NCBI GenBank assembly: GCA_944390725.1
Contig: CALXQU010000006.1
Coordinates: 1-64,000, forward strand
Length of the DNA stretch: 64,000 bases
DNA from: an uncultured Spirochaetaceae bacterium
GTDB lineage: Bacteria; Spirochaetota; Spirochaetia; Sphaerochaetales; Sphaerochaetaceae
Direction: 5' to 3'
Shown here: in pieces, positions 1-8,092 of the stretch
Numbering within the stretch: position 1 is the stretch's first letter
Layout: the number at the start of each line of letters is the position of its first letter
Position numbers and translations under genes: made by a program
The notes under the pieces: model-generated
The model's database searches: none
Seen by the model: the letters and a program-made list of their open reading frames with translations, nothing else
Told to the model about the DNA's origin: nothing

Positions 1-178
1 GTGCTTTTCTTGGTCATCTGCTGCCTTTCCCTTTTTACAGTAGCATTTTCCAATTACACAAAGAATCTTACAGGCCCTATGCCATAGTAGCGAATGTGGT
101 AGCTCCTCCTATGAGCTCTGTTGCAACCGTTGTTCCCCGTTCCTTCAGATGGAACGTACGATCAAGAAAGTCATTCAT
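1..178 (-). pseudogene. Remnant of a purine (AzgA/NCS2-type) permease
   Basis: Reading leftward from an ATG at 178, 33 codons encode a peptide starting MNDFLDRTFHLKERGTTV and ending TTFATMA, then TAG at 77-79. This matches the N-terminus of the AzgA/PbuG guanine-hypoxanthine permease family, which normally continues with a Tyr-Ile-Leu-Phe-Val-Asn-Pro-like segment. After the stop the DNA still resembles that segment (ATTCTTTGTGTAATTGG) but is out of frame and has further stops, so the gene looks decayed. The start is still well formed: AGGAGG lies about 9 nt upstream, inside the last codons of the TatD gene, whose stop ends 4 nt before this ATG, implying former translational coupling. The rest of the remnant, if any, lies beyond the window edge. 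Family recognition rests on a short stretch, but the LKERGTTV motif is distinctive. Confidence 0.72.
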
Positions 179-182
179 TTGA

Positions 183-959
183 TTATTCCTCCTGATGCTT
201 TATGCCGAAAAGCATCATAGCATTGCGATATGCAGTCTCAGCCACTTCTTCCTCACTCATCCCTTTTATTGATGCGATGACTGATATCACATCCCTGATA
301 TCCGATGAATCTGCTCTCATCCCTGCTCTTGAGGATGCCGGAAGAAATGGTGCATCGGTCTCCAGCAGCATCATGGATGGATCCATTGCCCTGACGGTCT
401 CAATAAGCTCTCCTGCATCAGGATAGGTTATCGCAGGACCGATTCCCAGATAGATGCCATTGTCAGTAAATGCCTTGCCGTATTTTGCCTTGCTGAAGAA
501 TCTGTGGATCATTCCTCTGACAGGTCTTTTACTGAGTTCCTGCAGCATATCCTCGTCTGCTTCCCTGTCATGTATGACGACAGGCATGTCCAGTTCGCTT
601 GCCAGATCCAGCTGTGCTCTGAATACTTCCTTCTGCTTTTCTCTGTCCGCATCAGGCTCATGGTAATCCAGACCTATCTCACCGATTGCGATGACCTTGC
701 TGTCCCCGGCAAGTTCCCTTATGCTTTCAATCCATCTGTCCGGAACGTCATAAGCGGAAAGAGGAAAGACACCGACGGATGCATAGATGAAATCGTGTTT
801 TCCGGCAAGTGACACTGAACGTTCAGATGATGGTACATCAGACCCTGAATTGATTATGAACTCCACACCATTCTCATGGAGACTGGTGAGGACATCCTCT
901 CTGTCTTTATCGAATGCCTTTTCATCATAGTGGGCATGAACATCTGTGATTCTCAGCAT
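183..959 (-). CDS. TatD family metal-dependent hydrolase
   Basis: 258-residue cytoplasmic TIM-barrel amidohydrolase of the TatD/YcfH family, whose characterised members are Mg2+-dependent 3'-5' exonucleases or DNases. Metal ligands and signature segments are visible: DVHAH near residue 6, AIGEIGLDY near 93, VIHDRE in the middle, HRFFSK, and LLETDAPFLP near 198. Length is normal for the family (about 255-265). The ATG has a good ribosome site (GGGGAGAG). Its 3' end carries the ribosome site of the decayed purine permease, so the two were probably co-transcribed. The natural substrate cannot be told from sequence. No unusual feature otherwise. Confidence 0.93.
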   Translation of the reverse strand: MLRITDVHAHYDEKAFDKDREDVLTSLHENGVEFIINSGSDVPSSERSVSLAGKHDFIYASVGVFPLSAYDVPDRWIESIRELAGDSKVIAIGEIGLDYHEPDADREKQKEVFRAQLDLASELDMPVVIHDREADEDMLQELSKRPVRGMIHRFFSKAKYGKAFTDNGIYLGIGPAITYPDAGELIETVRAMDPSMMLLETDAPFLPASSRAGMRADSSDIRDVISVIASIKGMSEEEVAETAYRNAMMLFGIKHQEE

Positions 960-1076
960 TTTTACTCTCCCCTAAAACTTCTTGATAGAAATAATTGCAT
1001 CCCATATGCTGACTTTAGATACCTGTTTTTACCACAGCAGAATTTTCCTATTCAATAGTAGTACGTGATTCTTCTG

Positions 1077-1963
1077 TCAATTGCAGGAAGAACCAATGAT
1101 ATTATCTGGTGACTCTAAAGACAGTATTTTCCCTTCCTTGCTTCCCGTTTTCCGTTTCTGGGTAATATAATGCAGGGAATTGCTGAGCTGGCATTTGATT
1201 ATGTGTTGCAAAACGTACTGTCGATCGTGATTTATCATGGTTGGAAGAGCAGGAGTCAGCTCTCTCAGGAGGGATATACCATCGCCTGCAGCATCATTGA
1301 GGAAGGCCACAAGCCTTGAAAGCGTCTCGTTGTTCGCATCGCTGCTTATCTTCGGCCGGACATCGTTGAGGAGTATGCTGCCGAGAATCGACCTCAGCAT
1401 GTCTGTCTTCTGCATTGGTTCGTCGAGAAGGGCGGTTATGGGAAATCCCCCATGCAGCAGATATTCCTCGAATAGCCTGTCCTGTTCGATGCCCTGCGAT
1501 AATCTGAACCGGCTGTATTCGGAGAACGATAGGGGGACATCTCGATTTCGGCGTATCGTCCCGTGAGCAGTGTCGTGAGCTCGCTTGATAGCATCTTCGC
1601 ATTCGAGCCTGTAATCGTCAGCTCATACAGCCCTGTGCTGTAATAGGCATTGACGACGTTCTCCCAGCCTTCCATCAGCTGCACTTCGTCAAGGAGCAGG
1701 AAACGTGTGGAATCCGTGATTGCGTTCCTGATTGCTTCCGCCATCCGGCGAGGTGTCTTGTCCAGTATGAAATCGGGACCGTCGAAGTTAAGATATATGA
1801 CGCTGTCCGTACCGAACTGCTCCTCCAGCCATGCCTTGTAGATAATAAGCATGGAAGACTTCCCGCAGTGCCTCACGCCTGTGATGACACGGATGATATC
1901 GCTTCCCGTGTAGCCCTTCAGCTTTCCAGGTAAATAGGTCTTTCCATTGCTGGTTTCCGGCAT
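1077..1963 (-). pseudogene. Frameshifted AAA (AAA_14/DUF4143) ATPase
   Basis: The first part reads as an AAA_14-type ATPase: Walker A VITGVRHCGKSS near residue 30, Walker B RFLLLDEVQLMEGW, sensor LTITGSNAKML, then TGRYAEIEM. At a run of five C (plus-strand G5 at 1532-1536) the frame breaks. If the run had six C, the protein would continue SPLSFSEYSRFRLSQG and FEEYLLHGGFPITALLDEP, exactly as this family does, through 1077. The C-terminal third (from about 1290) diverges from the usual DUF4143 nuclease-like domain and the total (~295 residues) is shorter than the usual ~380-430, so it is probably also truncated. These ATPases are common, often multi-copy accessory genes of unknown role. A single-base assembly error at the homopolymer cannot be excluded, but the short C-terminus favours real decay. 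Confidence 0.78.
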
Positions 1964-2276
1964 ACCCTGGCATCTGCAGGCTTATCAAGGATTTTGATAA
2001 GCGGAAAGGAAAATCACCATGCTTATCAATAATTTTTACAAGTATTATCAGGCCTTCTATCCGTATGCTGGTACCGATGCCTAATGAGCCAGGCTCATCG
2101 CCTAAGGAGCTGCATTCCTCACCATCATGGAAAACGAGCGCAGGACTGCCATGATAACCGGCAGCATCCATTGGCCGGCCAAAGAGCAGGATGGCGTATC
2201 ATCCAGCAATCGGAAGAAGGCTGCTTCCGCTTTACACGCTATCAGGCTATTGAGCCTATTATCAGGAAGTGGCTTC
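1964..2276. other. Intergenic stretch without a recognisable gene
   Basis: Between the AAA pseudogene and the end of the thiamine-precursor transporter operon. Reading frames here are short and resemble nothing known. Two short perfect inverted repeats are present: CTTATCAA/TTGATAAG (1981-2001) and ATGAGCC/GGCTCAT (2084-2098). No U-rich terminator was seen for the operon that ends at 2277. Confidence 0.5.
1981..2001. repeat. Perfect inverted repeat CTTATCAA-N5-TTGATAAG
   Basis: Eight-base arms with a 5-nt spacer, just upstream of the start of the frameshifted ATPase (1963). A partial copy of one arm (GCTTATCAATAA) follows about 20 nt away. It could be an operator for the ATPase gene; there is no T-run to suggest termination. 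Confidence 0.45.
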
Positions 2277-2981
2277 TCAGCGCAGGAGCATCGCCGTAAC
2301 GGGGAGGATGATGCAGCAGAAGGCCGTGAATGCCGCATCCTTCGCATGTACATGCACTGGTGTCGATTCCGTCCGCTCCGCATCTGACGAGAATCCCTTC
2401 GATTCCATGGCGATGGAGAGTTCCTCGGACCATCGTACTGACTTCACGAGAAGGGGCGCGAGCAGCGCTGGGGATATCGGGAATACCCTGATTCCCCTGG
2501 CCTTGAAGGCTGCTCTTGTCCTCCTGTACTCAAGCGCCATGTGCGGGAAGATCCCCCATGCGGCAAGGAGGCCGTAGGCGAATACCTGCGGCAGATGGAG
2601 CTGCTTCTGGAACGATCGGACCATGAAGACCCTGTCCGTCGTAAGCGCGAAGAGGTAGCCGAGGCCGGCATAGGCGAGGACACGGCTGAGCTGCGTAATC
2701 CCGTTCAGCAGATTGCTGCTTCCCTGGAGGAAGGCATCGGAACGCACTGGCATCGATCCATCGGCCGTGAACCTGTATCCTGTGAAGAACATGCCTGCCG
2801 CAGCAAGCGCCACCGGTATGAGATAGAGGAGGAGCGTGCGCATCCTGACTCCCGAAAGAAGCAGCAGGAGCATGCTGGCGGAGAATGCAGCAAGGTTCCA
2901 CCAAGGGTTCCTCAGCCCTGCAAGGAGCAGCGTGACTGCAAGGAGCGATATGAACTTACAGGCTGGATTCAGCGACCGCAT
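2277..2981 (-). CDS. ykoC: ECF transporter T component (YkoC-like)
   Basis: 234-residue integral membrane protein of the EcfT/CbiQ family, the scaffold that couples paired ATPases to the substrate-binding S component. Several hydrophobic segments span residues ~10-135. The two coupling motifs expected in the cytoplasmic helices are visible: AFKARG near residue 160 and AMESKGF near 190. It is last in the riboswitch-controlled operon S component - ThiY-like protein - double ATPase - T component; its start lies inside the ATPase gene (26-nt overlap), indicating translational coupling. Assignment to thiamine or hydroxymethylpyrimidine uptake comes from the operon, not from this protein alone. Confidence 0.88.
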   Translation of the reverse strand: MRSLNPACKFISLLAVTLLLAGLRNPWWNLAAFSASMLLLLLSGVRMRTLLLYLIPVALAAAGMFFTGYRFTADGSMPVRSDAFLQGSSNLLNGITQLSRVLAYAGLGYLFALTTDRVFMVRSFQKQLHLPQVFAYGLLAAWGIFPHMALEYRRTRAAFKARGIRVFPISPALLAPLLVKSVRWSEELSIAMESKGFSSDAERTESTPVHVHAKDAAFTAFCCIILPVTAMLLR

Positions 2982-4383
2982 GGAGCTTTCCCTCCTTCAG
3001 CATAAGGATCTCATCGGCATAGTCAGCGGCGAGCTGCCGGTCGTGCGTAGAGAATATCAGGGCGATGCCTCTCTCCCTTGCCTCGCGGCATAGCGAGTCC
3101 ATGATGGCCATGGTGTTCCTCCTGTCCTGGGCATATGTGGGTTCATCGCAGACAAGGCAGCGGCAGTCGTATGCGATCAGCGCCGCTGTCCCGAGCCTTC
3201 GCTGCTGTCCCTGGCTCAGCATGTATGGCGATATATCCCGATAGCGCCAGAGCCTTATGAGGCGGAGTATCTCCTCGCTTCTTCCTGCGGCATCCGGGTC
3301 ATTCCTGAGGCTCGCGAGCATCTCATCCCTTACCGTGCCTCCTACGAACTGGTCCTGCGGATTCTGCGTGATGAAGCCGATCCTGCCTGCCTCCCTGCGC
3401 CGGAGATGCCGCAGGTCCCTTCCTTCGAGCAGGGCCTTCCCCTTGTATGGGAAGATACCCGACAGCGCGCCGAAGAGCGTGCTTTTCCCCGCTCCGCTCT
3501 CTCCCAGGACCGCGTAGGCCATGCCGCGGCGGAAGGAGGCCGTGATGCCGTGGAGCAGCTCCTCCTTTCCTCTCCTTACCGAGAGGTCCCTGAGCTCAAG
3601 CACCGTCTCTCCGGGGCTTGGTACCGGGATGGAAGGGGAGTAGGACCTGCCGGGGACTATGATGCCGAGGCTCTCAAGCCTTGCCGGGTCGATATCCCGG
3701 GCATCGATCCTTTCCGGCATTATCCTGCCTCCGTCCATTGCCAGCACCGTATCGGCGATTCCCATCCAGCTGTCGAGCCTATGGTCCACTGCGAGTATGC
3801 CGATGCCTTTCTCCCTGTGGAGCCTCCCAAGGGATGAGGCAATCGCGCGTGCTGATTCGTCATCGATGTTCGCGAAGGGCTCGTCCAGGAGAAGCCACTG
3901 CGGCGAGATGGCGACGATGCAGGCAAGAGCGGCTTTCTGCTTCTCGCCGCCGGAGAGGCTCAGCAGGGTCCTGTCCTCCAGCTCCTCGATGCCGCAGAAC
4001 CCAAGGGCAGAATGAAGCCTCCCATCCATCTCCTCCGGAGGTACGGAGATGTTCTCAAGGCAGAAGAGGATCTCGTTCCGTACGGTGTCCATGCAGAACT
4101 GCAGCTCCGGATTCTGGAACATCATCCCCGCCAGACGGCAGCGCTGGGGAGGTGCCAGGCCTGCCGGATCCCTCCCCTCTATGAGTACGCGGCCGCCGGT
4201 GATGCTGCCTGCATTCTCCGGATAAAGCCCTGCTGCAAGGTAGAGCAGGGTGGACTTGCCGCATCCGGAGGCTCCTGTGAGCACCGTGATTCCAGAGCGG
4301 TCGATGCTGCAGTTGAGCCCGTCGATCACAGGCTTCAGCCCATCTGAATATGTGAAGGAAAGGCTGTCGAAGAGTATGGACAT
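2956..4383 (-). CDS. ykoD: Double-domain ECF ATPase (YkoD-like)
   Basis: 475 residues with two ABC ATPase domains in one chain, as in YkoD. Domain 1 has Walker A GASGCGKST near residue 37, signature SLSGGEKQK and Walker B WLLLDEPFAN. Domain 2 has Walker A GESGAGKST near residue 295, a signature in the degenerate form LSQGQQRRLG, and CLVCDEPTYAQD. Both halves therefore look able to bind ATP, with the second signature altered, as often seen in fused ECF ATPases. The ATG shares one base with the TGA of the gene before it (TGATG), and the gene overlaps ykoC by 26 nt. It energises the membrane complex formed by the T component and the YkoE-like S component. Confidence 0.9.
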   Translation of the reverse strand: MSILFDSLSFTYSDGLKPVIDGLNCSIDRSGITVLTGASGCGKSTLLYLAAGLYPENAGSITGGRVLIEGRDPAGLAPPQRCRLAGMMFQNPELQFCMDTVRNEILFCLENISVPPEEMDGRLHSALGFCGIEELEDRTLLSLSGGEKQKAALACIVAISPQWLLLDEPFANIDDESARAIASSLGRLHREKGIGILAVDHRLDSWMGIADTVLAMDGGRIMPERIDARDIDPARLESLGIIVPGRSYSPSIPVPSPGETVLELRDLSVRRGKEELLHGITASFRRGMAYAVLGESGAGKSTLFGALSGIFPYKGKALLEGRDLRHLRRREAGRIGFITQNPQDQFVGGTVRDEMLASLRNDPDAAGRSEEILRLIRLWRYRDISPYMLSQGQQRRLGTAALIAYDCRCLVCDEPTYAQDRRNTMAIMDSLCREARERGIALIFSTHDRQLAADYADEILMLKEGKLHAVAESSL

Positions 4384-5261
4384 CAGCTGAAATACGCGTT
4401 CGTGTATTCATTGCTGCGGCGGCGTGAGATCACGCCGGCAGAGCACATGTAGTCAGCCATCCTTTCCCAGCGTTCCGGCTTGATGCGGCCCCAGCGGCCT
4501 TCCTCATCGAGCAGGATCGGGGCAAGATGCCTCTGGCTCCTGATGAGGAGCGTGTCGCTTGAGCCTTCCGGCATCATCTCCTTCACCTCGAGGACAGTGG
4601 AGTCCGGATCTGCAGCGGCTTCACGGTATGCGCGGTCAAGGACGCTGAGGAACCTCCTTACGGCATCCTCCTTCTCGCGGAGCGTCGAGGCAGCGGCTGC
4701 CATCGCCGGAGCGCAGAAGTCGAATATCGGGTCGACATCGCCGAGATTGAAGTAATTTATCTCCCTGCCGGCTTCGAGGAGGACCTGGTTCTCCCAGTTC
4801 TCATATACCCATGTTGCATCGGCTACGGTTCCCAGGGTCGCCACGATATCCCCGACATCCATGTTCAGGAGCTTCACCTTGGAGTAGTCACCTCCATCCT
4901 CTGCCACGACGCGGCCTATCGCCTTGTGGAACCATTCCGGTGACCAGTGGGTGAGGCGCTTCCCCTCAAGCTCCCTTGGCCTCGTGATGCCTGCCTCCTT
5001 CAGCGAGACGATGCCTGAATCGCACTTCTGCGTCATTACGGCGACGCATGTCATCTCCTCGCCGCGCTCCATGCAGTCCAGCATCGATATCTCAGGGCCG
5101 CAGACAAAATCCGCATCCCCGAGGTGCATCGCCCCGTGGATATCACCGGCAATCTCCACATCGAGTCCGGCTTCCCGGAACCAGCCCCTCTTCTGGGCAA
5201 GGAGATAGCCTGTATGGTTCGTATTCGGGAACCAGTCTAGAACAACCTTCAGCTTATCCAT
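4383..5261 (-). CDS. NMT1/THI5-like (ThiY-type) protein without signal peptide
   Basis: 292 residues of the NMT1/THI5 (SBP_bac_9-like) family that binds thiamine pyrimidine precursors. It begins MDKLKVVLDWFPNTNHTGYL, the family's first strand, directly after the start codon, so there is no signal peptide or lipobox; the protein should be cytoplasmic, unlike normal ThiY. The yeast THI5 catalytic pair (Lys and His of the LKAMIH segment) aligns with Gly and Ser here (VCGPEIS), and the CCCFC motif is absent, so it is unlikely to be an HMP-phosphate synthase. The C-terminus (YTNAYFS) resembles the family's. It sits where B. subtilis has cytoplasmic YkoF in an analogous operon, 3 nt after the S component gene, with a GAGGAGG ribosome site. 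It may be an intracellular HMP-binding or chaperoning partner (inference). Confidence 0.85.
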   Translation of the reverse strand: MDKLKVVLDWFPNTNHTGYLLAQKRGWFREAGLDVEIAGDIHGAMHLGDADFVCGPEISMLDCMERGEEMTCVAVMTQKCDSGIVSLKEAGITRPRELEGKRLTHWSPEWFHKAIGRVVAEDGGDYSKVKLLNMDVGDIVATLGTVADATWVYENWENQVLLEAGREINYFNLGDVDPIFDFCAPAMAAAASTLREKEDAVRRFLSVLDRAYREAAADPDSTVLEVKEMMPEGSSDTLLIRSQRHLAPILLDEEGRWGRIKPERWERMADYMCSAGVISRRRSNEYTNAYFS

Positions 5262-5264
5262 TCC

Positions 5265-5882
5265 CTATTCCTCCTCGTCATATATCTTCCCGATATCGGC
5301 AGATGCCCCGATAGCGTAGTTCCTTACGACACCTGTCTTCGCCAGGGCATCGCCGGCAAGGCGGCAGATGATACCGGAGAAGACGGCTGCGCTCATGAAG
5401 CGGACCGCAAGCTGCCCGGCAAGGAGGGCAGGGGAGAGCGTGATGTAGTTCAGGTAATAGAGCTCATAGCAGAAGATGAGGATGGCTGATGCGATACCGG
5501 CAAGGATCATCGACACGGTATCCCACTTCCTATAGCGGAAGGCTGCGAAGACAGCCTCTGCCCCAAGCCCCTGTATGAAGCCCGTGAGCACTACCGTAAG
5601 GCCTCCGGAGTTCCCCATCAGCAGCTCGATGGCGGATGCGAGCATCTCGGTTATCATGGCAGCGCCCGGTTTCCTGATTATGTATGCGGCCAGAGTCGCT
5701 GCCATGAACCATACGCCGTAGATAATCTCGAATCCGAAGCTTGCGAGGCCGAACGGCGTCAGTGCCGTCGAGAGGGCAAGGCCTCCCTGGAATACAGCCA
5801 TGTAGACAGCGGCGAACACGACGCCGAGGATTGCCATCATGATGACATCCTTCAGCTTCCACGCCTTCATTTCCTTATCCAT
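5265..5882 (-). CDS. ykoE: ECF transporter S component for thiamine/HMP (YkoE-like)
   Basis: 205-residue membrane protein of the YkoE family, the substrate-specific subunit of an ECF importer for thiamine or hydroxymethylpyrimidine. Recognisable segments are GVWFMAATLAAYIIRKPGAA and GFIQGLGAEAVFAAFRYRKW. An upstream in-frame ATG at 5900 is rejected because the ribosome site AGGAGGT falls after it; the chosen ATG at 5882 has ideal spacing. It is the first gene after a TPP riboswitch and a terminator hairpin, so expression should fall when thiamine pyrophosphate is plentiful. The rest of the transporter follows within a few bases. Confidence 0.92.
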   Translation of the reverse strand: MDKEMKAWKLKDVIMMAILGVVFAAVYMAVFQGGLALSTALTPFGLASFGFEIIYGVWFMAATLAAYIIRKPGAAMITEMLASAIELLMGNSGGLTVVLTGFIQGLGAEAVFAAFRYRKWDTVSMILAGIASAILIFCYELYYLNYITLSPALLAGQLAVRFMSAAVFSGIICRLAGDALAKTGVVRNYAIGASADIGKIYDEEE

Positions 5883-5905
5883 AAATACACCTCCTGGCAA
5901 GGATA

Positions 5906-5940
5906 TAAGAAAGGCCGCACAGCCTTCGCTGAGCGACCTT
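5906..5940 (-). terminator. Riboswitch expression-platform terminator
   Basis: On the minus strand AAGGTCGCTCAGC pairs with GCTGTGCGGCCTT (one T-T mismatch and one G-T pair) around a GAAG loop, followed by TTTCTT. It lies between the TPP aptamer and the ykoE ribosome site, the expected place for transcription attenuation. Confidence 0.8.
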
Positions 5941-5957
5941 GGCGCGGATTGCGCTGA

Positions 5958-6056
5958 ATCTTCCCTACGATGGCATTACCCAACAGGTTCAGAGGGTCAC
6001 CGGAAGTATCATCCGGTATCTCAGCCAGGTTCTCCCGGCTCCCCAGTAGTGCGGTT
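5958..6056 (-). ncRNA. TPP (thi-box) riboswitch
   Basis: On the minus strand the canonical thi-box elements appear in order: ACTACTGGGGAGCC, GGCTGAGATACC, a variable CGGAT/TTCCGG arm, TGACCCTCTGAACCTG, and GGTAATGCCATCGTAGGGAAG. This aptamer binds thiamine pyrophosphate. A downstream hairpin with a T-run provides the off-switch for the YkoE/ThiY-like/YkoD/YkoC operon. Confidence 0.96.
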
Positions 6057-6068
6057 ATCTTCGCTGAC

Positions 6069-6097
6069 ATTAGAGCACAGGCCATGTGATTGTGCAA
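6069..6097 (-). promoter_or_regulatory. Promoter of the TPP-controlled operon
   Basis: Minus strand TTGCAC, 17-nt spacer, TCTAAT (5/6 to TATAAT), placing the transcript start near 6062, just before the aptamer. The -35 is weak (3/6). Confidence 0.6.
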
Positions 6098-6111
6098 TAT
6101 CAGCAGGGCGG

Positions 6112-7002
6112 TCAGAACTCTATGAGCCTGTATTCCCTTGAGCCGTATCCCAGCTCTGCTGCCGCTTCGATCGTGTGGATTCCGTTGCGGCTGTTCACCC
6201 TTTCCATGAAATGGCCGCGTCCAGGGTCATCGGAAGACATGACGAGGTCTATGCAGGCCTGGTCGATCGCGACCGGGTCTAGGGAGGCCAGCAGCCCGAT
6301 GTCCTTCATGCAGGGATCTTCCGCGACGGTGCAGCAGTCACAGTCTACGGAGAGGTTCTTCATCACATTGATGAAGGCGATCCTGCCCTTGAAATGCTCC
6401 ATGACGCTCATGGCGGCATCTGCCATCGCCTCAGGGAACCCGACCTTGCTGGCATGCTGCTTCCAGGTCTCGAAGCGGTCATCCGTCTTCCCCGCGGAAT
6501 GTATGAGGGCCTTGCCCGCACGGCTTGCGCAGCCGATAGAGAGCTGCTTGAGCGCTCCGCCGTATCCACCCATCGGATGGCCTTTGAAGTGGGCGAGGAC
6601 AAGCATCGAATCATAGTCCAGGATATGCCTGCCTACATGGTTCTCCTTGAGGACCTTGCCTTTGGGGATGCTCCATACCACGTCCGGCCCCTCCTCATCC
6701 ATGAGGTCGACATCGAAGAGCCCTGTCCATCCATGCTCCTCCAGGAGCTTCCAGTGCGCCTCCGAGTGGTCCCTGACGCCTCCTGCGGCATCGCCATATG
6801 CCGTATTGCATTCGACGATCGTGCCATGCACCCTGTCGACCATCGGCTTCCAGAAGCCTGGCCTGAGGAAGTTCTGGTTCCCTTTCTCTCCTGAGTGTAC
6901 CTTGACCGCGACCTTCCCCGGGAGATCGATACCGAGCCTGCTGTATGCCTCGACGACCTTCTCCGGCGTGATATCCCTTGTGAAGTAGACTTCCGATTCC
7001 AT
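6112..7002 (-). CDS. DUF362 domain protein
   Basis: 296 residues matching the DUF362 family, which often accompanies iron-sulfur or redox enzymes; no biochemical role is firmly assigned. Family-like segments include VAVKVHSGEKGN, LVLAHFKGHPMGGYGGALKQ and SIGCASRAGK, and a late CDCC cluster (VDCDCCTVAEDPCM). Unlike longer DUF362 proteins it has no CxxCxxCxxxC ferredoxin module; the CDCC-x6-C group could still bind a metal or cluster (inference). It is third in the MerR-controlled operon, 11 nt after the ABM gene, with ribosome site GGAGGAAAG. The next transcription unit (riboswitch) starts right after it. Confidence 0.82.
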   Translation of the reverse strand: MESEVYFTRDITPEKVVEAYSRLGIDLPGKVAVKVHSGEKGNQNFLRPGFWKPMVDRVHGTIVECNTAYGDAAGGVRDHSEAHWKLLEEHGWTGLFDVDLMDEEGPDVVWSIPKGKVLKENHVGRHILDYDSMLVLAHFKGHPMGGYGGALKQLSIGCASRAGKALIHSAGKTDDRFETWKQHASKVGFPEAMADAAMSVMEHFKGRIAFINVMKNLSVDCDCCTVAEDPCMKDIGLLASLDPVAIDQACIDLVMSSDDPGRGHFMERVNSRNGIHTIEAAAELGYGSREYRLIEF

Positions 7003-7013
7003 ATGCTTTCCTC

Positions 7014-7340
7014 CTATTGCCCCAGGAAGGCTGAGTCCCTGGCGGGGATACCTTCCGTGGCATATCTCTCAGCTCTCACGTGAAGGCCGTGCTTATCCCT
7101 CAGCCGCATTATCTCCTGCATGAGCGGCGATGCATGGTGCGCATCAAGCGCAGCCTGGTCCTTCCATATATCTATCAGAAGGACTGTCTCCGGATCTGAT
7201 GCGGGGAAGAAGTACTCATATCTCTCGTTGCCATCCTCGTTCCGGATGGCTGCGGCTATGCCGCTTCCTTCCATCTCCTCCGCGAATCTGCGTGCGCTGC
7301 CGCCATGTCCCGTATAGTACAGGTTCATCGCTATGCTCAT
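7014..7340 (-). CDS. ABM-type (putative quinol monooxygenase) protein
   Basis: 108-residue ferredoxin-like-fold protein of the antibiotic biosynthesis monooxygenase superfamily. Family hallmarks are VLLIDIWKDQAALDAHHASP (residues ~48-67). Such small dimers act as quinol or aromatic monooxygenases without cofactor, or are of unknown use. The start is placed at the ATG of MSIAMNL, which overlaps the previous gene's stop by ATGA; longer frames upstream run inside that gene. Residue MNL four codons on is an alternative start. It sits between a carboxymuconolactone decarboxylase-cupin gene and a DUF362 gene. Confidence 0.82.
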   Translation of the reverse strand: MSIAMNLYYTGHGGSARRFAEEMEGSGIAAAIRNEDGNERYEYFFPASDPETVLLIDIWKDQAALDAHHASPLMQEIMRLRDKHGLHVRAERYATEGIPARDSAFLGQ

Positions 7341-8071
7341 GGCAGTATCCCGTATGCGTCGTCGCCGACAGGCTCGCACCACTCGTTCCTTGTATTCTCA
7401 CCAGGAACTTCGACTGCGATATGGCTGAACCAGCTGTCCTTTGCCGCTCCATGCCAGTGCTTCACCTCACGCGGAATCGTAATGACGTCACCTGGATGAA
7501 GCTCTATAGCTTCCTTGCCTTCCTCCTGGTACCATCCTCTGCCGGACGTGCAGAGGAGTATCTGCCCGCCGCCCATGTCCGCGTGGTGGATATGCCAGTT
7601 GTTGCGGCATCCAGGCTCGAATGTGACATTGGCCATGAACAACGTCTCCTTCGGATCAGTAAGCGGTTTGAGATACGACTTCCCGATGAAGTACTTTGCA
7701 TAGGCATCATTGGGATCCCCAAGGCCGAACATGCCTCCGTCCTTTCCATCGTCGTCCTTGTAGACTTCAAGGGCGACTCTGAAAGCTGCCCATGCATTGG
7801 GCCATCCTGCATAGAATGCGACATGGGTGAGGATCTCTCCCATCTCGGCCTTCGTCACCCCGTTCTTCCTCGCCGTCTGCATATGGTACTGGAAGGAGGA
7901 ATCGACAAGGCCCTTCGATACAAGAACCGTAACGGTGAGTATCGACCTCATCTTGAGGGAGAGCTGACCCTCCCTCGACCATACCTCGCCGAAGAGTATG
8001 TCATCATTGAGATGAGCGAACTCATCCGCGAATCCCGTAAGGGCATCGCGCCCTGCTGTCTGCTTGACCAT
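7337..8071 (-). CDS. Carboxymuconolactone decarboxylase-cupin fusion protein
   Basis: 244 residues with two domains: an AhpD/carboxymuconolactone decarboxylase-like domain (about 15-105; SREGQLSLKMRSILTVTVLV, then HMQTARKNGVTKAEMGEIL) and a C-terminal cupin (about 145-225) with metal-ligand-type histidines in NWHIHHADMGGGQ and VKHWHGAA. The usual AhpD CxxC is absent, so a peroxidase role is unlikely. Two ATGs 12 nt apart are possible; the one at 8071 is chosen because GGAGGTGG lies 6 nt before it. A longer frame runs antisense through the merR gene and is rejected. It is the first gene of an operon (then ABM, DUF362) driven by a MerR-type promoter. Confidence 0.87.
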   Translation of the reverse strand: MVKQTAGRDALTGFADEFAHLNDDILFGEVWSREGQLSLKMRSILTVTVLVSKGLVDSSFQYHMQTARKNGVTKAEMGEILTHVAFYAGWPNAWAAFRVALEVYKDDDGKDGGMFGLGDPNDAYAKYFIGKSYLKPLTDPKETLFMANVTFEPGCRNNWHIHHADMGGGQILLCTSGRGWYQEEGKEAIELHPGDVITIPREVKHWHGAAKDSWFSHIAVEVPGENTRNEWCEPVGDDAYGILP

Positions 8072-8092
8072 ATCCACCTCCATGGATACCGT

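Noticed and set aside
2084..2098. Inverted repeat ATGAGCC-A-GGCTCAT as a terminator for the ECF operon
   Set aside because: No T-run follows on the minus strand, and the stem is too far (about 180 nt) beyond the last gene.
4383..5261. THI5-type HMP-phosphate synthase
   Set aside because: The catalytic Lys and His positions are Gly and Ser and the CCCFC motif is absent.
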